Shown here one piece after another: positions 40,292 to 48,443 of a DNA stretch of 64,000 nt (within the stretch, counting starts at the first letter, position 1; the number at the start of each line of letters is the position of its first letter). Position numbers and translations under genes: made by a program. Below the pieces are notes generated by a model that searched no databases, was not told the origin of the DNA, and was given only the letters and a program-made list of their open reading frames with translations. Origin of the DNA: Rhodococcus spelaei (lineage in GTDB: Bacteria > Actinomycetota > Actinomycetes > Mycobacteriales > Mycobacteriaceae); the NCBI RefSeq assembly GCF_006704125.1, contig NZ_VIGH01000003.1, positions 248,001 through 312,000 on the forward strand. The letters run 5' to 3'.

Positions 40292-42268
40292 CTACGTGGG
40301 GGAGTGAGCCGGCTGGAAGACGCCGGCCGCCGCGGCCTCCTCCGCCCGGATCACGTGCACCACGGCGTTGATCAGCGCCAGGTGCGTGAACGCCTGCGGG
40401 AAGTTGCCGAGATGACGACCGGTGCGGGTGTCGATCTCCTCCGCGTACAGCTTGAGCGGGCTCGCGTAACCGAGCAGCCGTGAACACAACTGCTTCGCGC
40501 GTTTCAGTTCGCCGATCTCCACCAGCGCCGACACCAGCCAGAACGAGCAGATGGTGAAGCTGCCCTCCTCGCCGGACAGACCGTCGTCGGTGGTCTCGAT
40601 CCGGTACCGCAGCACCAGGCCGTCCTCGGTGAGCTCGTCGGCGATGGAGAGCACCGTCGCGCGGACGCGGTGGTCGTCGGCGGGCAGGAACCGCAGCAGC
40701 GGCACCAGGAGCAGTGACGCGTCGAGCGAGGGGTGGCCGTACCGCTGCGTGAACACGCCGCGCTCGTCGACGCCGTGCTCGAGGATGTCGGCCTTGATCT
40801 CGTCGGCGATCGCGGCCCATTGCAGCGCGTACGACTTCTCGCGGTGCAGCGCAGCGAGTTTCGCGCCGCGGTCGAGGGCGACCCAGCACATCACCTTCGA
40901 GGAGGTGAAGTGCTGCGGCTCCCCGCGCACCTCCCAGATGCCGCGGTCGGGTTTGCGCCAGTGCTTGATCGCCTCCTCGACCTGCCGCTTGAGCAGCGGC
41001 CACAACGCGGCCGGCACCTGGTCACGCGAGCGCACGTGCAGGTACACCGAGTCGAGCATCGTGCCCCAGATGTCGTGCTGGTCCTGGTTGTAGGCGCCGT
41101 TGCCGATCCGCACCGGCCGGGCACCGTCGTATCCGGACAGGTGGCTCAGCTCCTCCTCCTCGAGGGTGTGCTCACCGCCGATCCCGTACATCACCTGCAG
41201 TGGGGTCGGGTGGCCGCCGTCGGACTGGGACACGTCGGAGATGAAGGAGAAGAAGTCGTTGGCCTCGCGGTCCAGGCCGAGGGTGTACAGGCCCCACAGC
41301 GCGAACGTCGAGTCGCGCACCCACGCGTAGCGGTAGTCCCAGTTCCGCTCCCCGCCGGGCGTTTCCGGCAGCGAGGTGGTCGACGCCGCGAGCAGGGCGC
41401 CTGTCGGCGCGTAGGTCAGGCCCTTGAGGGCGAGCGCGCTGCGCTGCAGGTAGCCGCGCCACGGGTGGTCGGGGAACCGGCCGATGGTGATCCACTGCCG
41501 CCAGCACTCGGCGGTCTGCCACATCTTGTCGGCGGCGTCCTCGAACGTCTGCGGGCACGGCTGCCCACCCCAGGACAGTGCGACGAAGACGTTGTCGCCC
41601 TGGGTCATCCGGGTCCGGGCCCGCGCCTCGCGGCCCTCGAGCCCGAGCCGCAGGTTGGTCGTCAGTCGCAGCGTCGGGTGCTCGCCGAGGGCACTGCCCT
41701 CGCAGGTCGCGGTGGCCTCCTCGTAGACCTTGCCGGTGTACTCCCACTTCGCGGTGGCCCGGTGGTAGTCGAAGGCGGGCTCGCAGCTCATCTCCAGTTC
41801 CACCGTCCCGCTCACGCACTTCACGGTGCGCAGCAGGATGTGCTCGGCGTCCCAGTCGGTGGGGGTGCGCCGATGCGACCGCGAGCGCGCGGTGTTGTTG
41901 TGCCACGGCCCCATCACCATCGCGTCGCGCACGATCAGCCAGCCGGTCTCGGTCTGCCAGGTCGTCTCGACGATCAGTCCGCCGGGTAGGTAGCGCCGGG
42001 CGGCGGGCACGTTCTGGCCGTACGGCCCGATCCGGAAATGCCCGGCGCTGCGGTCGAGGACCGCACCGAACACGCTCGGCGAGTCCGGCCGCGGCACGCA
42101 CATCCACTCGACGGACCCGTTGCGCGCGATCAGGCAGGTGGTCTCGCAGTCGGAGAGGAAGGCGTAGTCGTCGATCGGAGGAAACGTGGAGTGCCGCCCC
42201 GGATCCACGACGGCAGGCAGGTTGGCTGGCTCGTTGTCCTCGGTTTCGATGTCGTCGCGGGGTGCCAT
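40292..42268 (-). CDS. Glycoside hydrolase family 15 protein, trehalase-like
   Basis: A 658-residue GH15 enzyme: an N-terminal beta-sandwich (DYAFLSDCETTCLIARNGSVEWMCVPR opens it) and a C-terminal (alpha/alpha)6 barrel with ERNWDYRYAWVRDS and IWEVRGEP. The family includes glucoamylases and the mycobacterial trehalase. Location beside the cysTWA region and the small membrane gene matches the Mycobacterium trehalase (Rv2402 family), so trehalose is the likeliest substrate. ATG at 42268 (MAPRDDIETED); the upstream open frame looks non-coding. Confidence 0.85.
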   Translation of the reverse strand: MAPRDDIETEDNEPANLPAVVDPGRHSTFPPIDDYAFLSDCETTCLIARNGSVEWMCVPRPDSPSVFGAVLDRSAGHFRIGPYGQNVPAARRYLPGGLIVETTWQTETGWLIVRDAMVMGPWHNNTARSRSHRRTPTDWDAEHILLRTVKCVSGTVELEMSCEPAFDYHRATAKWEYTGKVYEEATATCEGSALGEHPTLRLTTNLRLGLEGREARARTRMTQGDNVFVALSWGGQPCPQTFEDAADKMWQTAECWRQWITIGRFPDHPWRGYLQRSALALKGLTYAPTGALLAASTTSLPETPGGERNWDYRYAWVRDSTFALWGLYTLGLDREANDFFSFISDVSQSDGGHPTPLQVMYGIGGEHTLEEEELSHLSGYDGARPVRIGNGAYNQDQHDIWGTMLDSVYLHVRSRDQVPAALWPLLKRQVEEAIKHWRKPDRGIWEVRGEPQHFTSSKVMCWVALDRGAKLAALHREKSYALQWAAIADEIKADILEHGVDERGVFTQRYGHPSLDASLLLVPLLRFLPADDHRVRATVLSIADELTEDGLVLRYRIETTDDGLSGEEGSFTICSFWLVSALVEIGELKRAKQLCSRLLGYASPLKLYAEEIDTRTGRHLGNFPQAFTHLALINAVVHVIRAEEAAAAGVFQPAHSPT

Positions 42269-42334
42269 TTGCACATCATTCGCCCGCCGGGCGCGGTCGT
42301 CCACCGCAGGCGGCCGCGGGATAGGGTGGGCAGC

Positions 42335-42547
42335 GTGAATCAGATCGCCAGTTGGTGGGACGGCCTCGAGCTGTGGGTCATCGGGTTGCCGTACATTCCG
42401 CAGATCCTGCTGGTGATGACGGTCGCGCTGCCCGCCGCCTTCGCCATCGCGTGCGGCTTCGACAAGCTCCTCGCCCGCGTGTTCGCACTGCTCGGTCGCG
42501 ACCGCGCGCAGACGGCTGCCGTGGCCACCCCGAGGAGTGCGCGCTGA
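42335..42547 (+). CDS. Small conserved membrane protein (Rv2401A-like)
   Basis: A 70-residue protein with one or two hydrophobic stretches (LELWVIGLPYIPQILLVMTV and LPAAFAIAC) and a basic/polar C-terminus. Gene order next to the GH15 trehalase and the sulfate transporter matches the mycobacterial small membrane gene Rv2401A; that equation is from memory. GTG start at 42335. The stop overlaps the start of a 25-residue ORF by one base. Confidence 0.7.
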   Translation: MNQIASWWDGLELWVIGLPYIPQILLVMTVALPAAFAIACGFDKLLARVFALLGRDRAQTAAVATPRSAR

Positions 42548-42624
42548 TGCCCCGTTCACGCGTCACCCTGGTCCTGATCGCCCTGATCATCCTCGTGCTC
42601 GTCGGCTGGTTGCTGACCCGCTGA
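42547..42624 (+). CDS. Possible 25-residue single-pass membrane peptide
   Basis: ATG overlaps the preceding stop (TGATG), giving a 25-residue peptide: short basic head (MPRSR), about 18 hydrophobic residues and a final TR. This is the shape of a tiny membrane protein translated by coupling. Evidence is only the overlap and composition; no homologue is recognised. Confidence 0.45.
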   Translation: MPRSRVTLVLIALIILVLVGWLLTR

Positions 42625-42625
42625 C

Positions 42626-42761
42626 GGGCGTCCTGAGTCGCTCCGCAGGCTCCGCTCGCGGACGTCCTGGGTCACTCCGCAGGCTCCGCTCCCGGACGTC
42701 CTGGGTCACTCCGCAGGCTCCGCTCCCGGACGTCCTGGGTCACTCCGCAGGCTCCGCTCCC
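42626..42761. repeat. 34-bp tandem repeat, four copies
   Basis: Four head-to-tail copies of a 34-bp unit (42626-42659, 42660-42693, 42694-42727, 42728-42761), unit start GGACGTCCTGGGTCACTCCG. Copies 2-4 are identical; copy 1 has a few changes. A partial fifth (GGACG) follows. There are no spacers, so it is a VNTR rather than CRISPR. It lies directly upstream of the leader-ORF promoter of the sulfate transporter. Confidence 0.95.
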
Positions 42762-42802
42762 GGACGCGGTGGCTCGGGTTCGATTCGGGCCGCCCGCTCT
42801 GC

Positions 42803-42808
42803 TAGATT
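42803..42808 (+). promoter_or_regulatory. Candidate -10 element of the sulfate-transport operon
   Basis: TAGATT fits the actinobacterial TANNNT consensus and lies 7 bp before the GTG of the leader ORF, as expected if transcription starts at the GTG (leaderless mRNA). A -35 is poor (TTCGAT at 42779-42784, 18-bp spacer). Confidence 0.5.
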
Positions 42809-42815
42809 CGTCGGC

Positions 42816-42905
42816 GTGTCTGCAACCGCCGTGCACCAGGTCCGCCATGAACTGGCGTTGATCGCTGTCGGCATGCTCGCAGTCGCCGATATCGACTGTT
42901 GTTGA
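42816..42905 (+). CDS. Cysteine-ending leader peptide of subI-cysTWA
   Basis: A 29-residue ORF, GTG at 42816 to TGA, whose last residues are DIDCC: two adjacent cysteine codons (TGT TGT) immediately before the stop. It has actinobacterial codon use, a possible -10 seven bases upstream, and no ribosome binding site, as in leaderless short ORFs. In mycobacteria, polycysteine short ORFs are known cysteine-responsive attenuators of sulfur operons. Here it precedes the sulfate transporter by 170 bp that include a 10-bp hairpin at 42991-43013. Confidence 0.7.
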   Translation: MSATAVHQVRHELALIAVGMLAVADIDCC

Positions 42906-42990
42906 TCCCTCCCGTCGCGTAGCCACTTCGGCCGCGGCCGGTGCGCCCCACGAAGCGGGCCAGATCTCCCCAACCTCTGTGTCACTGTGA

Positions 42991-43013
42991 ACCACAGCCG
43001 TGCCGGCTGTGGT
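42991..43013 (+). promoter_or_regulatory. Hairpin in the 5' region of subI, candidate attenuator
   Basis: ACCACAGCCG (42991-43000) and CGGCTGTGGT (43004-43013) form a perfect 10-bp stem with a 3-nt loop between the leader ORF and subI. It could be the switch controlled by ribosome stalling on the cysteine codons. No T-run follows, so Rho or translation may be the effector. Confidence 0.5.
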
Positions 43014-43076
43014 CCTCACTGCGGTCCGACGACCGAACACATTTCACCTGCCCTCGAGGCATGAAAGGCATCTTCC

Positions 43077-44129
43077 ATGAGCGTTCGCGCCCGCTTCACC
43101 CGCTCCGGCGTCCTGTTGGCCGCCGTCGTCACCGCAGGAGCCCTCGCCCTGACCGCCTGCAGCGGCGGCTCGAGCGACACAGCCGGCGGCGGTGACGCGA
43201 CCGGGAGCGCGGACGGCAGCGGCGGCACCATCAGCCTGTTCGCCTACGCGGTCCCCAAGCCCGGCTTCGACAAGGTCATCCCCGCGTTCCAGGCCACCGA
43301 CGCGGGCAAGGGCGTGAAGTTCCAGCCGTCCTTCGGCGCGTCCGGCGACCAGTCCCGCAAGGTCAAGGACGGCGCCCAGGCCGACTTCGTGAACTTCTCC
43401 GTCGAGCCGGACATCACCCGACTCGTCGACGCCGGACTGGTCAGCCCCGACTGGAACAAGGACGCCTACAACGGAATTCCGTTCGGCTCCGTCGTCACCG
43501 TGGTGGTCCGCAAGGGCAACCCCAAGGGCATCAAGGACTGGGACGACCTGCTCAAGCCCGGCATCGAGGTGGTGACCCCCAACCCGTTCAGCTCCGGCTC
43601 GGCGAAGTGGAACCTGCTCGCCCCCTACGCGGCCAAGAGCGACGGCGGCACGAACCCGCAGGCCGGCCTGGACTACATCACCTCGCTGGTGCACGACCAC
43701 GTCAAGGTGCAGCCGAAGTCCGGCCGCGAGGCCACCGAGACGTTCCTGCAGGGCACCGGCGACGTGCTGCTCAGCTACGAGAACGAGGCCCTCTTCACCG
43801 AGCGCAACGGCGACCCCGTCGAGCACGTCACGCCGCCCACCACGTTCAAGATCGAGAACCCGGTCGCGGTGATCAGCAGCAGCAAGAACCTCGACAAGGC
43901 CAACGCGTTCAAGGACTTCCTGTACACGACTGAAGGCCAGAAGCTGTGGGCGCAGGCCGGATTCCGCCCGGTCGACCCGGCGGTCGCCAAGGAGTTCGCG
44001 GGCGACTTCCCCGCCCCGGCGAAGCTGTGGACGATCGCCGACCTCGGCGGTTGGAAGTCGGTCGACGACACCCTGTTCAAGAAGGACACCGGGTCCATCG
44101 CGGTGATCTATGACGGCGCGAGCAAGTAG
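43077..44129 (+). CDS. subI: Sulfate/thiosulfate ABC transporter substrate-binding lipoprotein
   Basis: A 350-residue periplasmic-type sulfate binder anchored by a lipobox (LTAC, Cys28). The family signature FAYAVPKPGFDKVIPAF and NFSVEPDITRLVDAGLV and NPFSSGSAKWN match Sbp/CysP-type proteins. It captures sulfate outside the membrane for CysTWA. The start ATG at 43077 gives a clean signal peptide. It is the first structural gene after the cysteine leader. Confidence 0.95.
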   Translation: MSVRARFTRSGVLLAAVVTAGALALTACSGGSSDTAGGGDATGSADGSGGTISLFAYAVPKPGFDKVIPAFQATDAGKGVKFQPSFGASGDQSRKVKDGAQADFVNFSVEPDITRLVDAGLVSPDWNKDAYNGIPFGSVVTVVVRKGNPKGIKDWDDLLKPGIEVVTPNPFSSGSAKWNLLAPYAAKSDGGTNPQAGLDYITSLVHDHVKVQPKSGREATETFLQGTGDVLLSYENEALFTERNGDPVEHVTPPTTFKIENPVAVISSSKNLDKANAFKDFLYTTEGQKLWAQAGFRPVDPAVAKEFAGDFPAPAKLWTIADLGGWKSVDDTLFKKDTGSIAVIYDGASK

Positions 44130-45045
44130 CCTCACCGTGAGCATTGTCGAGACGGCGGCGGCGGGACCGGTGCCCGAGATCGGGGGACGGGTGTCCGAAC
44201 AGAGCACCGCTCCCGCGCCGCCGTCCCGGCGCCGCCCCGGCTGGACCAAGGTCACCGGGACGGTCGGGCCCCTGGGCATCGGCGTCGCCATGCTCTGGCT
44301 CAGCGTCATCGTGCTGCTCCCGCTGGCGGCACTGACGGTGACGTCGTTCGAGGACGGCCTCTCGGGCTTCTGGGACGCGGTCACCAGCCCGGCGGCCCTC
44401 GCCTCGCTGCGGATCACCGTGTGGGTGTCCGCGATCGTCGCCGTGATCAACGTCGTGATGGGCACCCTGATCGCATGGGTGCTCGTCCGTGACGAGTTCC
44501 CCGGCAAGCGAATCGTCAACGCGCTCATCGACCTTCCGTTCGCGCTGCCGACCATCGTGGCCAGCATCGTGCTGCTGTCGCTGTACGGGCCGAACAGCCC
44601 GATCGACGTGCACCTCAACGCGACCCAGCCCGGCCTCGTGGTGGCGCTGGCGTTCGTGACCCTCCCGTTCGTGGTCCGCTCGGTGCAGCCGGTGCTGATC
44701 GAGACCGACCGGGAGGTCGAGCAGGCCGCGGCCTCGCTCGGCGCGAGCAACTGGGTCATCTTCCGCAAGGTGGTGCTGCCGACCCTGACGCCGGCCATCA
44801 TCAGCGGTGCCGGCCTCGCCTTCGCCCGCGCGATCGGCGAGTACGGGTCGGTCGTCCTGATCGGCGGCAACATCCCACGCGAGACCCAGATGGCCTCGCA
44901 GTTGATCCAGCAGAAGATCGAGATCGACCGGCCGGTGGATGCGGCCGCGATCTCGGTGGTGCTGCTGCTGATCGCCTTCGCCACGCTGCTGGTGCTGCGG
45001 GTGCTGGCGGGCCGTGCGCAGCGGCGTGAGGAGCAGTCCCTGTGA
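44110..45045 (+). CDS. cysT: Sulfate ABC transporter permease CysT
   Basis: A 311-residue permease with six helices and the coupling motif EVEQAAASLGASNWVIFRKVVLP. The first 55 residues are a polar proline-rich extension. The ATG at 44110 overlaps subI by 20 bp; a GTG at 44137, just after the subI stop, is an equally possible start that shortens the extension by nine residues. It pairs with CysW to form the sulfate channel. Confidence 0.93.
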   Translation: MTARASSLTVSIVETAAAGPVPEIGGRVSEQSTAPAPPSRRRPGWTKVTGTVGPLGIGVAMLWLSVIVLLPLAALTVTSFEDGLSGFWDAVTSPAALASLRITVWVSAIVAVINVVMGTLIAWVLVRDEFPGKRIVNALIDLPFALPTIVASIVLLSLYGPNSPIDVHLNATQPGLVVALAFVTLPFVVRSVQPVLIETDREVEQAAASLGASNWVIFRKVVLPTLTPAIISGAGLAFARAIGEYGSVVLIGGNIPRETQMASQLIQQKIEIDRPVDAAAISVVLLLIAFATLLVLRVLAGRAQRREEQSL

Positions 45046-45848
45046 ACGTCTCGACGCCGGCGCGCATCGGCATGCGGGTGGTCGCGCTCGGCTACCTGGT
45101 CGCGCTGCTGCTGGTGCCCATCGTGGTGATCCTGTGGCGCACCTTCGAGCGCGGCATCGGCAGCTTCATCGAGTCCATCTCCACCCCGGCCGCGATCTCG
45201 GCGCTGAACCTGTCGCTGCTGATCGTGGCGATCGTGGTGCCGATCAACGTGATCTTCGGCGTGGTCACCGCGCTGGCGCTGGTCCGCGGACGGTTCCCCG
45301 GACGGGGGCTGCTGCAGGCCGTGGTTGACCTGCCGTTCGCGGTCTCGCCGATCGTCGTCGGCGTCTCGCTGATCCTGCTGTGGGGCGTCAACGGGTGGTT
45401 CGGCGCGCTGGACTCGCTCGGCTTCCGGGTGATCTTCGGGCTGCCCGGCATGGTGCTGGCCACCATCTTCGTGACACTGCCGTTCGTGGTGCGCGAGGTG
45501 GAACCGGTGCTGCACGAGATCGGCGACGAGCAGGAGCAGGCCGCCGCGACCCTCGGCGCGTCGAAGTGGCAGACGTTCTGGCGGATCACGCTGCCCGCCA
45601 TCCGCTGGGGCTTGACCTACGGCGTGGTGCTCACCGTGGCCCGCTCGCTCGGCGAGTTCGGCGCGGTCATCATGGTCTCGTCCGGCTTCCCCGGCGTATC
45701 GCAGACCCTGACGCTGCTGGTGCATTCGCGCTACATCGACGACCACAACACCTACGGCGCGTACTGCGCGGCGACACTGCTGATGGGCATCGCCCTCGTG
45801 ACGCTGCTGCTGATGACGCTGCTGGACCGGAAGAGGAGCAACGCATGA
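45042..45848 (+). CDS. cysW: Sulfate ABC transporter permease CysW
   Basis: A 268-residue permease, the second channel subunit. Landmarks are [19 protein letters not shown], the coupling loop [23 protein letters not shown] and [15 protein letters not shown] start overlaps the cysT stop by 4 bp. The gene end carries a duplicated ribosome-binding/start module (45833-45872) that leads into cysA. Confidence 0.94.
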   Translation: MNVSTPARIGMRVVALGYLVALLLVPIVVILWRTFERGIGSFIESISTPAAISALNLSLLIVAIVVPINVIFGVVTALALVRGRFPGRGLLQAVVDLPFAVSPIVVGVSLILLWGVNGWFGALDSLGFRVIFGLPGMVLATIFVTLPFVVREVEPVLHEIGDEQEQAAATLGASKWQTFWRITLPAIRWGLTYGVVLTVARSLGEFGAVIMVSSGFPGVSQTLTLLVHSRYIDDHNTYGAYCAATLLMGIALVTLLLMTLLDRKRSNA

Positions 45849-45872
45849 TCACGTCGAGGAGCAACACATGAT
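45833..45872 (+). repeat. Duplicated Shine-Dalgarno/start module between cysW and cysA
   Basis: GAGGAGCAACGCATGAT (45833-45849) is repeated with one change 23 bp later (45856-45872). The first ATG (45845) opens an 8-codon ORF whose TGA overlaps the cysA ATG at 45868, so translation may be handed from cysW through the mini-ORF to cysA by two ATGA overlaps. Confidence 0.75.
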
Positions 45873-46860
45873 TTCCGTGATCGGCGCCCACAAGAACTAC
45901 GGCGACTTCGCGGCGCTGAACAACCTGACCCTCGACATCCCGTCCGGGTCGTTGACCGCGCTGCTCGGGCCGTCGGGCTCGGGCAAGTCGACGCTGCTGC
46001 GCTCGATCGCCGGCCTCGAGCACCCGGACTCCGGCACGATCACCATCGCCGGGAAGGACGTCACCGGCGTGCCGCCGCAGAAGCGGGACATCGGCTTCGT
46101 GTTCCAGCACTATGCGGCGTTCAAGCACATGACCGTCCGCGACAACGTCGCCTTCGGCCTCAAGATCCGCAAGCGCCCGAAGCCGGAGATCGACAAGAAG
46201 GTCAACGAGCTGCTCGAGATCGTCGGCCTCGACGGCTTCCAGCACCGCTACCCGGCGCAGCTGTCGGGCGGTCAGCGCCAGCGGATGGCCCTGGCCCGCG
46301 CGCTCGCGGTGGACCCGCAGGTGCTGCTGCTCGACGAGCCGTTCGGCGCCCTTGACGCGAAGGTCCGCGAGGACCTGCGGACCTGGCTGCGGCGGCTGCA
46401 CGACGAGGTGCACGTGACCACCGTGCTGGTCACCCACGACCAGGAGGAGGCGCTCGACGTCGCCGACCGGATCGCGGTGCTGAACAAAGGCCGGATCGAG
46501 CAGGTCGGAACGCCTCGCGACCTGTACGACCGCCCGGCCAACGACTTCGTGATGTCCTTCCTCGGGCCGGTCGCCAAGCTCAACGGGCAGCTGGTGCGCC
46601 CGCACGACATCCGTGTCGGACGCGACCCGAGCATGGCGGTCGCGCAGAAGGCGGGCACCGCCGAGTCGGCCGGAGTCACGCGGGCGACGGTCGAGCGGGT
46701 GGTGCACCTGGGCTTCGAGGTCCGGGTGGAGCTGCGCAACGCGGCCACCGGCGACATCTTCGCGGCGCAGGTGACCCGCGGCGACAGCGAGGCGCTGCAG
46801 CTCAAGGAGGGCGAGACCGTGTACGCCCGCGCGACGCTGATCCCCGACATCCCGGCGTAG
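45868..46860 (+). CDS. cysA: Sulfate/thiosulfate ABC transporter ATP-binding protein
   Basis: A 330-residue ATPase energising sulfate import. Walker [13 protein letters not shown]-loop VFQHYAAF, signature [15 protein letters not shown], Walker [14 protein letters not shown] and the H-loop VTHDQEEA are intact. A C-terminal TOBE-like regulatory region (about 240-330) contains [15 protein letters not shown] lies ahead of the ATG within the duplicated start module. Confidence 0.96.
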   Translation: MISVIGAHKNYGDFAALNNLTLDIPSGSLTALLGPSGSGKSTLLRSIAGLEHPDSGTITIAGKDVTGVPPQKRDIGFVFQHYAAFKHMTVRDNVAFGLKIRKRPKPEIDKKVNELLEIVGLDGFQHRYPAQLSGGQRQRMALARALAVDPQVLLLDEPFGALDAKVREDLRTWLRRLHDEVHVTTVLVTHDQEEALDVADRIAVLNKGRIEQVGTPRDLYDRPANDFVMSFLGPVAKLNGQLVRPHDIRVGRDPSMAVAQKAGTAESAGVTRATVERVVHLGFEVRVELRNAATGDIFAAQVTRGDSEALQLKEGETVYARATLIPDIPA

Positions 46861-46869
46861 GGCCCCGAC

Positions 46870-47604
46870 TCACACCGTCGCTGCCCCGTCGACCGCCAGA
46901 TCGGCCTTCCTCAGGACGGTCCTTCGCATGAGGGCGAGGAGCGCAGCGACGCCGGTGCCCGCCATCCACAACGGAAGCGGGTACAGGGTCAGCCGCTCCC
47001 CGAGGCCGAAGGTCAGAGTGCGGCCGAGAAGCAGGACGGCGCCGACGATTCCGGTGGTGGCACACAGTCCTGACCAGATCGCAATCCAGCGTCGCTCGCG
47101 CCAGAACTGCACGGCCAGCAGTACGAGCACCGCGTGGCGCGCCACGAAGCCGGGCAGGACGGCGGTCCAGTGGACGAAGGTGCCGTCGTTGGCGGGAACC
47201 ATCCCGGTGGCGGCGGTGCTCAGCGCCACGACCGCGGCGAGGCCCAGGATCCACTTCTTGCCGCGCCCGTCCGGGATGTACCTGTGCAGCAGGGCCGCCC
47301 CCAGGACGGTCACGGCCCCCAGGACCATGAACGTGGCGTTCATGACGGCGTGCATCGGCGAGCATGCGTCCGGGCTGCAGGTGGTCACGCCCAGCGAGCT
47401 GATGGAATCGCGCGCGAAGCTGTACGGGGTCTTCCATGCGCCGGCGGTGACGAATTCCGCCAGGAGGTAGAGCACCGACAGTGACCAGGCCGCCCCGGCG
47501 GTGCCGAGTCTGAGATTGTGCTTGATCGGACTACTCCCTACAGGTTGCTCTGTGGGGATCTCACCCAAAGATCTGATCAGGCCGGCGTCCGGTCGGACTG
47601 GCAA
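46870..47604 (-). CDS. DUF998 family membrane protein
   Basis: A protein of up to 244 residues with about six to seven helices. The N-terminal FARDSISSLGVTTC, NATFMVLGAVTVLGA and GMVPAN segments fit DUF998 (FAR-17a/AIG1-like membrane proteins of unknown role). The TTG at 47604 is the only start giving the full N-terminal segment; a later TTG near LGEIPTE is possible. It is convergent with cysA and follows nothing obvious on its own strand. Confidence 0.75.
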   Translation of the reverse strand: MPVRPDAGLIRSLGEIPTEQPVGSSPIKHNLRLGTAGAAWSLSVLYLLAEFVTAGAWKTPYSFARDSISSLGVTTCSPDACSPMHAVMNATFMVLGAVTVLGAALLHRYIPDGRGKKWILGLAAVVALSTAATGMVPANDGTFVHWTAVLPGFVARHAVLVLLAVQFWRERRWIAIWSGLCATTGIVGAVLLLGRTLTFGLGERLTLYPLPLWMAGTGVAALLALMRRTVLRKADLAVDGAATV

Positions 47605-47680
47605 ATCTAACGGTACGGTAACAATCTGGCAGCAACCTGTGAACGGCCGTGCGATGTGCCCGAGCTAGCGCCGGAGCAGA

Positions 47681-48439
47681 TCAGGCGGTCAGTGCCGCTC
47701 GGGTACCGGTTACGAGCTCGACCCCTGCGTGGTAGCGGTCGAGAGCGACCTCCGCGAGCAGGGGGTGTGCGCCGATCACGTCCGCGAAGATCGCATCCGG
47801 TGTGTACTCGGTGGCCTGGAGTTCGAGCCGGTCGGTGAGTCGTCCCGGGGCGAGGAACCATGGGGCGACGACGATCCGTTCGGCCCCGGCCCGTCGCAGC
47901 CGCGACACCGCTTGCGGCAGACTTGGTTCGGTGGTGGCGTAGCAGGTCTCGACGCCGGACCAGGCGGTGCCCGCGAGAAGACGCGGCGCAATCCGGGCGG
48001 TGCGAGCGTTGGCGGACCCGGAGGACGAGCCGACCGCGGCCAACACCACCCCGACCTCGGGATCGTCCGACGCGGCGCCGGCCGCTTCTGCCCTGGCCCG
48101 CACGGCGTCGACCAGTCGCTCGTCGTCACCCAGCACGTCCGCCTGGACAAGGTCGAGCCCGCGGTGTCGCGCGCGAGCGGCGGTGAGCAGGCCCGGCAGG
48201 TCCACCCGGGCGTGGAACGCGCTGCCCAACAGCAGCGGTACCACGACGGCCGACGAATACCCCTCGGCCGCAACGGCGTCGATCGCCTGGTCCGCCGACG
48301 GTGCGGACAGGTCCAGGAAGCACAGGCGCACGTCCAGGTCGGACCTGCTCGCCCTGATGCCGGCCACGGCGGCCGCGACCGCCCGCGCGGAGCGGGGGTC
48401 GCGACTGCCGTGCGCGACGGCTATCAGCGGTACGGACAC
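47681..48439 (-). CDS. Sirohydrochlorin chelatase (CbiX/SirB-like)
   Basis: A 252-residue class II chelatase made of two CbiX-like repeats. The first repeat starts PLIAVAHGSRDPRSA with the catalytic histidine, then VVVPLLLGSAFHARVD with the second histidine. It inserts iron into sirohydrochlorin for siroheme, the cofactor of SirA encoded in the same operon; a cobalt role is less likely here. The GTG at 48439 lies 4 bp after the cysN stop. Mycobacteria have the equivalent gene (Che1) next to cysH-sirA. Confidence 0.87.
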   Translation of the reverse strand: MSVPLIAVAHGSRDPRSARAVAAAVAGIRASRSDLDVRLCFLDLSAPSADQAIDAVAAEGYSSAVVVPLLLGSAFHARVDLPGLLTAARARHRGLDLVQADVLGDDERLVDAVRARAEAAGAASDDPEVGVVLAAVGSSSGSANARTARIAPRLLAGTAWSGVETCYATTEPSLPQAVSRLRRAGAERIVVAPWFLAPGRLTDRLELQATEYTPDAIFADVIGAHPLLAEVALDRYHAGVELVTGTRAALTA

Positions 48440-48443
48440 GACG

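Noticed and set aside
42626-42761. Possible CRISPR array
   Set aside because: Units of 34 bp are directly adjacent with no spacers and no cas genes nearby, so it is a simple tandem repeat.
43044-45746. 900-codon frame antisense to subI-cysTW
   Set aside because: Shadow of strongly biased GC3 codons; the plus-strand genes are unmistakable transporters and the antisense product is low-complexity.
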